This document shows, piece by piece, positions 35,145-47,700 of a stretch of 64,000 bases of DNA. How positions within the stretch are numbered: the first letter of the stretch is position 1; each line of letters starts with the position of its first letter. Where the stretch lies: positions 36,833,001 through 36,897,000 of the forward strand of contig OY987265.1 of the NCBI GenBank assembly GCA_963920665.1, read 5' to 3'. The notes under the pieces are model-generated. The model did no database searches. It saw only the letters and a list, made by a program, of their open reading frames with translations, and had not been told where the DNA came from. Origin of the DNA: Straminergon stramineum (taxonomy: Eukaryota; Streptophyta; Bryopsida; Hypnales; Calliergonaceae). The position numbers were made by a program, and so were the translations under genes.

Positions 35145-38100
35145 ATGACAAGCAATTTGGAGGATGATGCAAGGCTTGCCAAGAGATTGCGTGCAACGGA
35201 AGGTATGGCCAATTTACACTTGGTCTGACTATCAACTTACTTTCTTCTTATTGAATTTTGAAGTACCATGAGTACTAGTTTTACATTACTCACCTTTGGG
35301 TGCAATTGCAAACATTATGTGATACTATTTGGACATAATGATTTGTCAATAAGATTGATCATTGGTTGTGGTGCAGTGGAATTTGGGAACTATGATGTTT
35401 TCTTAAGTCATAGGGGCCCTGATACCAAGACGGGTTTGGTGGGCTATTTATATGAAGCTTTGAAGAAAGCAGGGTTGCATCCCTTTTTGGATTGTAGAGC
35501 CATTGGTAAAAGCCAAGATGCTTGGACATGTATTGACCACATAATCCGAACAACACCCCTCGCCCTCATCATCTTTTCCGAGAGTTTTGCACAGTCGGAG
35601 TGGTGTTTGAAAGAATTGCATGCAATGTTGGATTGTCATTCAATGAAGGTGCTACCCATTTTCTACAAAGTTCAACCATGGGAAGTGAATTTTCCAGAAA
35701 AAGGTCAATTAGCTGCAGGATTTATGAAGTTGAAAGAGAGGCATGATGAGACTGTTGTGGAAGAATGGAGGGCCGATATGCAACTAGCCTCCAAGCTCAA
35801 TGGTTGGGAGTACAAAGTGGAAGACCAAAGGTACATATGGGGTTATACCTTCATTTTATAAAGAATTTTGTGCTTGAACTTGACTTTGATATTAATTTTG
35901 GTGGTAATAAAATCCTTTTGAATTTTGTTTGCAGCTTAGAATTGGACTTGGTATTAGAAGTGGTTGGAAAGGTCTTTGAATTGGCAAATAAGCCCCTTCC
36001 CTTGCATATAGGTGATCATATTGTGGGGGTGGAACAAGTTACTAAGACCCTCATTCAAACGCTTGATGAGAAGAAAGTGTTGATGTTGGGATTATGGGGA
36101 ATGGGTGGAATTGGGAAGTCCACTTTGGCAAGGAAGTTATACAACCAATTGGGGAGAAGATTTGATACTAGGTGTTATGTGGAAGATGTGGCAGAGAAGG
36201 TGAATCAAGGTGGTGTTACAATTGTCCAAAATCATATCTTAAAGGCCTTGTGTGAGAATGAGTCAATGCCAACTATTGTAGACAAATCCAAGGGTAAGGT
36301 TATTCTTGAAGAAAGGCTATCCAAGAAATTTGTTCTCGTGGTATTGGATGATGTTTGTGATAGTGATGAGATGGATTATTTAATGTCACACAAAATGTTG
36401 AAGGAAGGTAGCATGTGCATTGTCACTTCTCGAAATCGGCGCATATTTGAGAAGTCCACTTCCTTTCATGTCAATCATGAAGTTTACACTCATGATGTTC
36501 AATTATTGAGCCCACAAGATTCTCAAAGTGTCTTTGCATGTCATGCATTTGGAGGTGATTGGAAGGTACCTCCAAAATTTCAAGGTCTTGTTGGAGCTAT
36601 TAGTATGGCATGTGGTGGAGTTCCATTGGTGTTGAACATTTGTGGGTCTCTTTTGAGGGATGAGGAGGATATGGAAATTTGGGAGGAGGTTTTGAAGAAG
36701 TTGAATAGTGGCACTATAATGAATGAGAGGAAGATATTTGAATGTCTTCGTATTAGCTATGATTCTCTTGAAGAGCAACATCAAGAAATGTTTTTGGATA
36801 TTGCATGTGCATTATTGGGACAATCTATGGATAAGGCCAAACTTGTTTGGAGCTCCCAAGGTTGGTTTCCAGCATTGGGTGTGCGGAGCCTTGTGGAGAA
36901 GGCCTTGATTAGAGTTGAAGGTGGTATGTTTCACATGCATGACCACTTGCGAGACATGGGTCGTGCAATTGCCAAACAAGAGGGAACAAGTGTGGGTAGT
37001 TGCAAACGCTTATGGGGTTCTGAATCCTTGGCATTGTTGAACAAGAATGAGGTATGCTTTGTTAACCATGGAATTGAATTTGTTCAATCATTCTAGAAGA
37101 GTATAAGTATATTGTGTAAGTGCGACACTTTAGAGTGAAATGTTGAATAGCATATCTAGGATTATTGTTTACTTTGTGTGATTGTTTGAGGATCCAAATA
37201 TAGTTGTGCGTTTAGCCTTCTTCTAATTGTAGTAACTAAATAATTCATTATATTCTATTATGGTTTATGTATGCCTAATTTGTTCCAAGAAACATCTTTC
37301 TATTGAAGATTTGAAGTTGTATTTAGATTTTTATTGGTGTGTTTTTGTAGGCATGGATAAATTCTCTCCAAACTTTGATCCTTCCACGAAACAATGGAAT
37401 TGAAGTTGACCTTTCTAACATGAAAGGGTTGCGTATACTTCTTTGTGAGAATAATGTGGTGTCAATGCCATCACTTCCAGAGAATTTGCGTTGGCTTGAG
37501 TGTAATAAAAGAAGCCTCGAACCATTGGGACATTTTCCAGAGACACTTGAAAATAGTGAGTTGGTGATATTGGTTTGGATGGATGATTGGATGGAGAACT
37601 TGCCTAAATCCTTTGGAAATTTGAGGAAGTTGAAAATATTGGAATTGCATTGTTACAAACTCAAGCAACTACCTGATTCACTTGGAGGTCTCAAAAATTT
37701 GAAGAACCTTGATCTTCAAAAAACTGGAATCCAAAGTTTACCCGAGTCTTTTGGAACCTTGAGCAACTTGGAGGTGTTGAACCTACAAGATTGTAATAAG
37801 CTCTTGGTAGTACCCAATTCACTTGGAGGCCTCCAAAAATTGAAGAACCTTAATCTTCAACGAACCGGAATCCAAAGTTTACCCGAGTCTTTTGGAACCT
37901 TGAGCAACTTGGAGGTGTTGAATCTACAGGATTGTAAAGAGCTTTTGGGACTACCTAATTCATTTGGAGGCCTCCAAAATTTGAAGAACCTTCATCTTCA
38001 AAGAAGTGGAATCCAAAGTTTACCCGAGTCTTTTGGAACCTTGAGCAACTTGGAGGTGTTGAACCTACGAGATTGTAATAAGCTCTTGGTACTACCCAAT

Positions 38101-39312
38101 TCACTTGGAGGCCTCCAAAATTTGAAGAACCTTGATCTTGAAGGAACAGGAATCCAAAGTTTACCCGAGTCTTTTGGAACCTTGAGCAACTTGGAGGTGT
38201 TGAGTTTAAGGGCTTGTAATGAGCTCTTGGGACTACCCAATTCATTTGGGGGCCTCCAAAATTTGAAGAGCCTTGATTTTGAACGAAGTGGAATCCAAAG
38301 TTTACTCGAGTCTTTTGGAATCTTGAGCAACTTGGAGGTGTTGAACCTACGGGATTGTCATAAGCTTTTAGGACTACCAGATTCATTTGGAGGTCTCCAA
38401 AATTTGAAGAACCTTGAACTTCAAGGAAGAAGAATCCAAAGTTTACCCGAGTCTTTTGGAACCTTGAAAGCCTTGGAGGTGTTGATTCTATGGGCTTGTG
38501 ATATGCTCTCGAAACTACCCAATTCCTTTGGGGGCCTCAAAAATTTGAAGATCCTTAAACTTGGACAAAGTGGAATCCAAAGTTTACCTGAGTCTTTTGG
38601 AACCTTGAGCAACTTGGAGGTGTTGAGTTTAAGGGCTTGTAATGAGCTCTTGGGACTACCCAATTCATTTGGGGGCCTCCAAATTTTGAAGAATCTTGAT
38701 CTTCAAGGAAGTGGAATCCAAAGTTTACCCGAGTCTTTTGGAACCTTGAGCAACTTGGAGGTGTTGAGTTTATGGGCTTGTGGAAAGCTTTTGGGACTAC
38801 CCAATTCATTTGGAGGCCTCCAAAATTTGAAGAACCTTCATCTAGCACAAAGTGGAATCCAAAGTTTACCCGAGTCTTTTGGAACCTTGAGCAACTTGGA
38901 GGTGTTGAGTTTATGGGCTTGTGATAAGCTTTTGGGACTACCCAATTCATTTGGAGGCCTCCAAAATTTGAAGAACCTTCATCTTCAAAGAAGTGGAATC
39001 CAAAGTTTACCCGAGTCTTTTGGAACCTTGAGCAACTTGGAGGTGTTGAGTTTAAGGGCTTGTAATGAGCTCTTGGGACTACCCAATTCATTTGGGGCCC
39101 TCCAAATTTTGAAGAGCCTTGATCTTGAACGAAGTGGGATCCAAAGTTTACCTGAGTCTTTTGGAACCCTGAGAACCTTAGAGGTGTTGAACCTACGGAA
39201 TTGTAATGAGCTTTTGGGACTACCCAATTCATTTGGGGGCCTCCAAAATTTGAAGAACCTTGATCTACAAGGAAGTGGAATCCAAAGTTACCCGAGGCTT
39301 TTGGAACCTTGA
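35145..39312 (+). CDS. TNL2: TIR-NBS-LRR receptor with expanded LRR array
   Basis: Four exons join in frame: 35145-35202, 35377-35830, 35935-37051 and 37351-39312, giving 1196 residues. The phases are identical to TNL1. Exon 1 starts MTSNLEDDAR. The TIR exon has YDVFLSHRGPDT and WCLKEL. The NB-ARC exon has GMGGIGKSTLA, VLVVLDDV, GGVPLVLN and FHMHDHLRDMG, and is very close to TNL1. The LRR exon contains eleven consecutive 47-residue units (LPESFGTLSNLEVL then LPNSFGGLQNLKNL then SGIQS), each 141 bp, at about 37738-39288. The frame ends at 39312 because the next unit lacks one T (AAAGTTACCC instead of AAAGTTTACCC at about 39288), and LRR sequence continues beyond. The predicted role is intracellular pathogen sensing; function is uncertain because of the early end. 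Confidence 0.85.
37738..39288 (+). repeat. Eleven tandem 141-bp LRR-coding units in TNL2
   Basis: Each unit repeats TTACCCGAGTCTTTTGGAAC and GCAACTTGGAGGTGTTGA with few changes. All eleven have exactly 141 bp, so frame is kept throughout. TNL1 has fewer and more diverged units, so the expansion postdates the TNL1/TNL2 split. Confidence 0.9.
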
Positions 39313-40660
39313 GCTACTTGGAGGTGTTAAATTTATGGACTTGTGAGAAGCTCTTGGGACTACTAGATTCATTTGGAGGTCTTAAAAATTAGAAGAACCC
39401 TGATCTTGCACAAAGTGGAATCCAAAATTTCTCTAAATCATTTGGAATGTTGATTAATTTAGAGGTGTTGAATCTTTAAGGGTTGTAGCAAGCTTGTATA
39501 GCTACCAAATTTGTTTGGCAAGCTTCAAAGTTTGAAAGACTTACATCTTGATGGAGGTGAAATGAAAGGTTTATTTGAATCTTTCCAAATGTTTAGCAAC
39601 TTAGAGGTGTTGAATCTAAGGATTTGTTATGGGCTTGTAGAACTACCAGATTAATTTGGAGCTTTTCCAAAATTTGATCTATATGGATTTTGAAGGAAGT
39701 GGAATCCAAGGTTTACCCGAACCTTTTGGAACATTGAAATCTTGGAGGTGTTGAATCTACAATCTCGTATTAGGTTCTTAGAACTATCAAATTCATTTGG
39801 AGGCCTGCAAAATTTGAACCATTTTGCATTTTGCTTGCAATGGAATCCAAAATTTACCCAACTCTTTTGGATCGTTGAGTGACCTAGAGGTGTTGAATCT
39901 AAGGTCTTCTCATAGGCTTTTGGAGCTACCACATTTATTTGGAGGTCTCCAAAAATTAAAAAACTTGAATCTCACTTATTGCCGAGTTCAAAGTTTATGT
40001 AAATCTTTTGTAATGTTGAGCAACTTAGAAGTGTTGAAGTAAGCTTATAGGTCTACCATGTTCATTTTGAGTCCTCCCAATTTAGAACTTGGATCTCATT
40101 TGTATTGGAATCGAATATTTTATTGACTCTTTTGGAACATTAAGTAACTTAGTGGTTTTGGATCTATTAAAGATTTGGGTATGCACGTTAAATTATTATA
40201 TTTGTTTGGAGGTTTCCAAAATTTAAACCACTTGGATCTCAAAGGAAGTGGAATTAAAAATTTGTTCAAGTATTTAGGATGTCACAAGTTTTGGGGGTTG
40301 AAGCTATTTTATTATTCCATCTAGAATTTGCTTGAATTTCCATGTCTAGAAAAGTTTGTAACTTGGTATACCTCTAACTTTGCATTGGAGTTCTAAAAAA
40401 TCTATTTGATTCATTTGGACAACTTTCAAATTTGCAAAAGTTGGATTTGGTGCATTGCTCAATAGTTTGAGATCTCAAATTATTAGAAAGTGTATTGTTA
40501 GGGCATATTGAGGTATGCCTAGAAGATGACTTGACAACTTGGTGGGGCAAGAGATTGATTTTGGTGGAAGAAGACATGACATTCACTTAGGTTCCCATTG
40601 AATACTCTCCAAGAAGTCAAGAACTACCAAGAGGCAAATCGACCAATTGATTGTTGATGC
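39313..40660 (+). pseudogene. Decayed LRR and C-terminal region after TNL2
   Basis: LRR units continue in shifting frames with several stops, for example at 39388, 39476 and 39652. They are followed by the post-LRR stretch EVCLEDDLTTWWGKR ILVEEDM near 40510-40580. It mirrors 12840-13316 after TNL1. Confidence 0.75.
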
Positions 40661-40837
40661 GGTAATGGATTGTTGTACCTAGCTACCTAACAACCTATTA
40701 TTTTAATTTACATCCAATTTTGAGATGTCATTGGTTCACCTATAGTTGATAGTATATGCTTACATTCTCGATGTGGCGAGTGTGTTCTTGTTTGCTTCTA
40801 GATGGACTTTCCTCACCTTGGATTTTCATGTATCATT

Positions 40838-41097
40838 AGATGGGATTCAGCTGCCCTGGAGGGCCGTTTCAGGCCAGTTCCCAAGGCTGGGAACCAGCCA
40901 GGGCTGTCCAGAATTTAAAATTATTAAAAAATTATTAAAAAATTAAAAAACAAAATAAAAAATATTTAAAAATTAATTTTTTATTATTATCCGACGTGGC
41001 CGCCGGCTGACCACGTCAGCGAGCTGCTCTGGCCGAGTTCCCACAGTCTTAGAACTTCTGGGAACTCGCAGTCTTCCGCAGGAGCTCATTCTCATCT
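40838..41097. mobile_element. AGATGGGATTCAGCT-family MITE, CpG-rich copy
   Basis: It starts AGATGGGATTCAGCTGCC and ends GCAGGAGCTCATTCTCATCT (imperfect inverted repeats), with ATT on both sides as a possible 3-bp target repeat. An internal GACGTGG / CCACGTC inverted pair lies at 40993-41019. It is much less deaminated than the copy at 16178-16421. Confidence 0.7.
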
Positions 41098-41269
41098 ATT
41101 GAGTGTGAGGTTGAAATCACAAGATTAAAGTGTGTGGCTACTCTTTTGAATGTTGCCAACACTTAAGACTAGATTACTTGATTAGTCCTTTTTGGGAAGT
41201 TTAGTTTCAAACTTCAGTTCTCCCTATAACTTTATTGATGTAAGAATTCTGTCATCTTAGTATACAATA

Positions 41270-42139
41270 GGGTCAAACTACACTCAAAGGTACTAATACC
41301 ATTACTTTGTCGGGAGAAGGACTACAATCCTTTTTTGAACTTTTAAAACTCTAATTTACTTTTGATGTTGTTATTTTTTTTAATAAATTAATGGATCAAT
41401 AGTATTGCAATACATCCCTTTGATAAAGTGGAGAAATTTTTTTGTGGGTAAAATCCTCATAAAGACATATATAAATGACTACAAAGCTAAATTTACTATC
41501 TATATTACAATATAGCACTTTAAAAAGATATTTTTATCAAAAAAAATATACTTCTCAAGCATAAAACTATTAAAAAGGATTTATAGTGATTAAATCGTGG
41601 ACAAAAAATAGTGTAAATTTTTAATTATTACTTGATTTTTGACAAATTATTAATATTTTCTAAAAAAATCTAAACAATCAATTCCAAAAATAGCTTATAT
41701 AGGGCTTTTGATGTTAATAATATATATATTTTTTGTTCTAATGCAACCATCATTTGGATTATTTTTTATATTGAAAAAAACATTCAAATGTTTTTACTTT
41801 TGGATATTATAGAAAATTAAAAAAAGTATTCAAATTGTAGCAAAATCTTCCTTTTCTACTCTATCATATGATGAAATATACATATGATTTTTTCAGATTC
41901 ACTCACATTATTCTTTATTAGAAATTAGCCCCCTTTTCTGTCATTGAAAAAATTGACAAGCTAACATCTCAACTTCAAATAGAATATCAGTCTGAACATG
42001 ACTTGGAGTACTAGTCAAAAAGGACTAAACTACTTGTAATTAATAGTTAACTTTCAAAAACAATAGCTAAAAAGACATTATATTACAAATTTTATTGGGG
42101 CTAACACCTTTTTTGGTACCTTTGAGTGTGATTTGATCC
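41270..42139. mobile_element. 870-bp inverted-repeat element downstream of TNL2
   Basis: GGTCAAACTACACTCAAAGG at the left pairs with CCTTTGAGTGTGATTTGATC at the right, with possible 6-bp flanking repeats CAATAG. The paralogous flank of TNL1 (about 13400-13430) lacks it. No ORF is present. Confidence 0.65.
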
Positions 42140-42480
42140 AATAGCTAATCTCAGATGATTCTTGAGGAGACCATGCACCTTTATTGAGTCAAAACTTTGT
42201 TTTGCAATTCACAAGAACCCATAAATTTGAGTTCCATCAATTCCCTAGCTAGTGCCACCACACGTGTATTTCATGAACCATATCACTATTATAGTAACAT
42301 CCAGGACATTGAGATGGAAAGCTTCAAGAATTTGTCTCTATTGAAGAATGTATGGCTTGCAAGACTTATATGGTAACCTTGTCTACTCGTATTCTCTTTG
42401 TGTACTTATGCTTTATGTACATTCTCTAATTGGGATTTGGGGAGTGAAGCTTCATAGTGGTGGTCTTCCTTCTAATGCTA

Positions 42481-43195
42481 GTTTAGATAATTGCAAGAAA
42501 CACTTGTACTATTTTGTGTCACATGGTGTGTGCTGATTTGTTTTTTGACCATAACTTTTGTGTTTTGGCTCCAAATGACTCAAGATTTGTAGAAAAGGTA
42601 CTCATGACTATCATACACCTTCCCTAATTTTTTCATAATTTTCAAAAATAATTTACTATCCAAAAATAGACTCCAATTCAATGTGACAATAGCCAATGCG
42701 GAGGTTTTAAGTACTATTTAGAACCCATAAAAACAGATTTTGAGCTGCAATTTGGATGAGATGGTCTTCTAGTAGACTTGTAGCTTTTGAGGGAAGGAAT
42801 TTTTAAAATAGTTAATTTTTTATGGTGTAGAAGTCTACAAATTGAGCATCTTTCTGCTTACATTTTGAAACATATAAAATATTATTTTGGTGGGGTTTTT
42901 TGGTGAATGACAATCTCCATAGGGTTGTTGCAAACAACCAGTTATTATTTTATGTATTTTCTTATTTTTACTATGTTTCCTTAATTAAAACATCGAGGTA
43001 TGTATTTTCTTGAGACTTAGCACTTTTCTAGGTCTCCTACTTAGAGAAATTTTCTATGCAATTCCTTCCATGGGTACCTTCATTTTAAAGGCATATACAT
43101 TAGTCATATTTTTTTAATTTTTTAATTTTAAAGTACTCCCAAAAAATCAGCAAAACACAACAAAATCGACGAGTGTTTCTTGCAATCACCCTTTA
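42481..43195. mobile_element. About 710-bp inverted-repeat element downstream of TNL2
   Basis: ATTGCAAGAAACACTTGT at 42490-42507 pairs with CGAGTGTTTCTTGCAAT near 43170-43186. The TNL1 flank (about 13800-13815) has continuous sequence at this point. Flanking AATGCTAGT and AATTGTTGT could be a diverged 9-bp target repeat, which would suit a Mutator-like element. Confidence 0.6.
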
Positions 43196-44534
43196 ATTGT
43201 TGTCAATTTTTCATCCTTGTCTCCTAAGGGACAAAATCAATTTCTAATTTATCTCCATTGAAAAGGTGCAAGAGCATTTGAGGTTGCATTACACCAAGTG
43301 GTTATCATTATTGGAGACAAGAATTGCCTTTATGCAATGGAAATTTTTCTTTTATAAATTCAAATGGAAGTATGGTTCAATCGACTTGTTGCTACTACTA
43401 GTAATTCTAATATTCTATATATGAATTTGTGATCCTCTACCATAGTGAGAGTTCTTTGGCCTATCCATTTCTCCTTTGCATTAGCTTAGGCTCTGGTAGA
43501 TAAGTGGGAGTAGCAAGAAGCATTCCGAAATGTTGACAAGCAAGCAAACTAGCAAATGATAATTCACCTTGGAACACTATGATATTGTACCCACCACATA
43601 ACCTTCTAATATTTTCTCTCTCTTATATTGAATGCTATTCATATCACCATTTCATCTAGTACAATCTCATCTATATAGTTTTTCACATATCCATTCTTGG
43701 TGAATTATAATGACATTTAAACATCCTCTCAATGAAACCTTGCACCTTAATGAAACTTCTTTGTGTTGTTGCATTGTAACGGGTTCCATTCGAATTCACA
43801 ACATATAAAAATTTGTCTACAATGGCTAGATGTTACATGAGTTGATCATTGGTGAAAAAGTTAGATGGATCGGTGACATTTAGAGTTAGTGATCATGTTG
43901 TTGTAGGACTTTGCCAATTTCATACTTGTAACATTAATTCTATTATATTCATGACATTCCATGGGGCTCTTTGACATTGACATTAGGTTGTTGTGCAATT
44001 AGATGTTCAAACTTATATGCAAATTGCTTTTCATCTACATTATTGTGTTCTTTCTACACTAGGATGACCACCTCCATTGCCCTCTTAATTCTTTGGAGTA
44101 TTTATTTTCCTACTTCTTTCAAGGCCCAATTTAATGGAAGTGTGCCGATTTGATAAAATGGAAGTTTCACACAATTATCCAAACTTACTCAAGTGTTTGT
44201 TGAATAAATGCATAGTGGATTGGTGATTCAAGGTATGCAATATGATCAATGGTGGTACACAAATTAATGGTCATTGCAACATAGTAATTTTGTGTTAGCT
44301 AGATTCTAAAACCCTCAAACCCAATAAGCAAAGGCATCACTTCTCACCAATGACAAATTCAATCATCATCCCTTTGCACTCAAATTCCACTAAAACTTCA
44401 ACTAGAAGATAATCTAGTGAGGACATACGGAGGGAGAGATCAATGAACCAATGATGCTCATCTCTAAGGGATCAAATCAACTTTGATATCATCACAATTC
44501 TTCTTACACATTATAGGGCAATTTTGTAAGCAAA
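43196..44534. repeat. Duplicated TNL flank (block 2 copy)
   Basis: 43200-43285 matches 13825-13910 and 43340-44534 matches 24350-25490. In block 1 these two parts are separated by about 10.4 kb. No gene is recognised. Confidence 0.75.
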
Positions 44535-44772
44535 AGTGAAGGTATTTCTTTTTAAACAAATAAAATGGAATTCCATTGCAAGGGGTAAAGTACAAAAACG
44601 ACAGCCACAAGTGGCGTGTCGGGGAAGAAGGGCTACAGACTAATCACAACAAAGGACCTGACCAAAGACAAGAAGGTGCGACACCCCACAGGCACGTCAT
44701 GGAGAGAGGCTGAAAGCCTCACATTTTGCCAAAAGAGGACACAACACCAAGAAGCCCTATCAGGCAAAATTC

Positions 44773-47700
44773 TCAAGGTGGTTGAAAAACAAAGCCGGGC
44801 AATGGATCAACGACTATCCATCGGGGTTGCTCGACATCCATCCTTGCAAAAAAGTCAAACTTGTATCTTTGTTTCTCGAATGCATTGAAGAGTTTGAGCT
44901 GCACCTTAGGAGATCGTCTCGTCCTATGACAAACCTCAACCCATTCTACTCTCCCGTAGTCTTGTAGGCCTGTCCAGATGTGACCTAAGAGTTGCTCCAT
45001 TGTCCATACTCGGGCATTGAAGACAAAGTTGTTCCTCTCAATCCATAGGGTCTAGAGGACAATCGTGTGCAATTCGAGTTAAATTCTCTTGAATTGGTTA
45101 AATTTGCGGGGGATTTCAATAGAGATAATACCTTGATGCCAAGTGAGAGGATGCTAGGGACCTTATGCATCGCTTCCCACAAGCAGGACATTCATAAGGT
45201 AGATGGCCCCTTGCCATGTTTTTTGTGTTGTGGGACACTCCCAGAATCTGTGTAGCATTATCTCTTTTGTCTGCCTTGAGCAAACTGGGTAGCAAGGGTC
45301 CATTGAACCATCGATTGTGCCCCTCCACTGGTTCACCACCATAGCTCTATGCCAAATTAGCCATAGGAGCCCAACTTCCTTTCTAGCATATTCTCTAGGC
45401 TATGTAGTTTTCCATCGGAGAAGGAAATTGTTTGGTAGTACACCCCTCCCCCATTTTCTTTCTATTGGATTGGGCACTTAGTGGCCTTTTTTGAAGAAGT
45501 TGCATCCAATGCTAGTTGTGAAGCTCATGAATTGGGTGGCTTTATCCTCTATGGTCCAATTGAATTTCCCAAGATCCCACAAGAGAAGATCTGTGCGATT
45601 GTAAAACAACAAAACTTGGACTTTCTTGGGGCCTCGACGAATAGGGGTGACTCGCACCTTGTCAAAGGTGCCAATTGAGAAGCCATGCCAGTACCCCTCA
45701 GTAATAGCTTTCACCGCGTGCAGTGTATTGGAAATGGGCATTACCTCATATTGTTGATCTTGAGGGGTCCAATCTATAGGCCATTCCAATCTAGGAACCC
45801 CTATTTTCACACTACTCTCATATAGGACTTGGATCACAGCTCGAGATAGCTTGGTGTCATCCTCAATGAACCTTCCCACCCATTCCGCCTCTAAAGCTAG
45901 GGGAAGGCTATCTTTAAGCATATCACCTAAGTCACCTAAAGCATTCCCGTGATTGCCTACCAAGGCCAAATTTGGCTTGGGCTTCACTAGCCGTGAGCAA
46001 GCGACCATAAATTGTGCATCCTTTATTTGGCGCAACCCTCGACGGTGGAGTTGGGATGCTCTTACCTTGGAAAATCTAGGGCCTATGGTCTAGGTAAAAG
46101 GTGACCACCAAAATGATTCGATGTTGACCTCTTCCATGAAGTTTGGCCAAATTGGCCTTATTTTTTGTTGTAGTTTTTTCCATGAGGTCCTTACTCTGGT
46201 CCAAGTGGTGGAGCCTTTATGGGCTTGAAAATGCGACAGCATGAAAAATTCCATCCTGGGAGTCCATTTGCCAGCTTGATACAGTTGGAAGTTGCTAAAG
46301 CAATACTTGAGGATGGTATGCAAGTTGGAGGAGCCTAGTTCACAGGTATTGGGAACCCATTTAGTCATGAGTGCCGCAAGGGTGTCTATGGGGTTGATTA
46401 CATTGATCCCACCTTTGTCTTCTGCTTGGCAGTATTGAATCCAAGCCACTTTGGTGCGAGCACAGTGAAAGGAGCCTGACCACATATACTTTTGGGTGGT
46501 CAATGTTACCTTCTTGATCCCTGCGAGAGTATCACCCCAAATTGAAACGAAAAAGAAAGTGGAGGACAATAAAACATTGTTAATAATAATGCCTCTACTC
46601 ATGGAATTAATCTTTGCTGTGCACTAGTATTGAAGTTCCTTAAGCACACATTTCTACAAGGAAGAATCAACGGAGAGAGAAGACAAGTTCAAGCCAAAGG
46701 GTGTTCCTAGAAGCTTGTTGACGTTGTCCACATCCACCCAGCTAATGTTTAGAAGGTTAGTCTAAGGTGGCCTCTCCACTTGTGCTCCATGGTTCCAATA
46801 TCCCACCGACTTGGCCCAATTAAGGATCAACCTCAAGGCTAGACAAAAGCACTCTACGAGGTCAATGGTAGTGAGCACTAAGTCTTGCTCTTCCAACGTC
46901 ATTGAAGTATCATCGACAAATTGAGCTATTACCTATTGTTTTTCTCTTCTTGGGAGCTTGATGCCCCGCACCACCCCACTTGCCACACCTGATTTGATTT
47001 TTGAGTTTAGGACCTCATCCACGATTAAGAATAAATAGGGGGCTAGCGAGAAACCTTGCCTTACCCTCCCACCTAATGTGAAAAGATAGAGATTGGAAAC
47101 TATTGACCTTTACCGACCATTGAGCGTCCGTAAGTAGCATTCTATCATTGAGACAAACTTAGCAGGGATCCCTAGTGAGCCTATGGCCCATGAGAGAAAG
47201 GTCCAGTCAACAGTGTCAAAGGCTTTGGCAAAGTGTAGTTTTAAGAAGATCAACAGTTTCTTCGAGTGTTGGGCCCAAGCAATGGTCTCATGAGTGAGTA
47301 AGATGTTGTCAAGAATGAAGCCTAGGGGAAGGAATGCCGATTGATCAGGGTATATAATCTCCATTAGAATTGGTTGGAGTTGCTGTTGAAGCACCTTAGT
47401 AAACAACTTGTAAGTGACATTTAACAAAGTGATTGGTTGCCAGTTGGACAGCCTATTCTTGGGACCACCTTTGTGTAGCAATGTGATTAAGCCTTTGTTC
47501 ACCCCTAGGGGCAACCTTTGGATTTCGATTACTCTGTTGATCATTAGATGATAGTCAGTTTTGATTTCCTCCCAGTATTTCTTGAAAAACTCTGTAGAGA
47601 TGCCATTAGGACTCGGGGCCTTGCCCACACTAAGAGATTCCACTACTAAGTCAAGCTCATCAATGTTGATTGGTTTGCTAAGGGCAGTTTTCATCAAATT

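Noticed and set aside
38555..39232. Long minus-strand frame opposite the TNL2 LRRs (225 codons)
   Set aside because: It is a mirror of the 141-bp repeats, which carry no stop on the other strand. The plus-strand LRR reading explains it.
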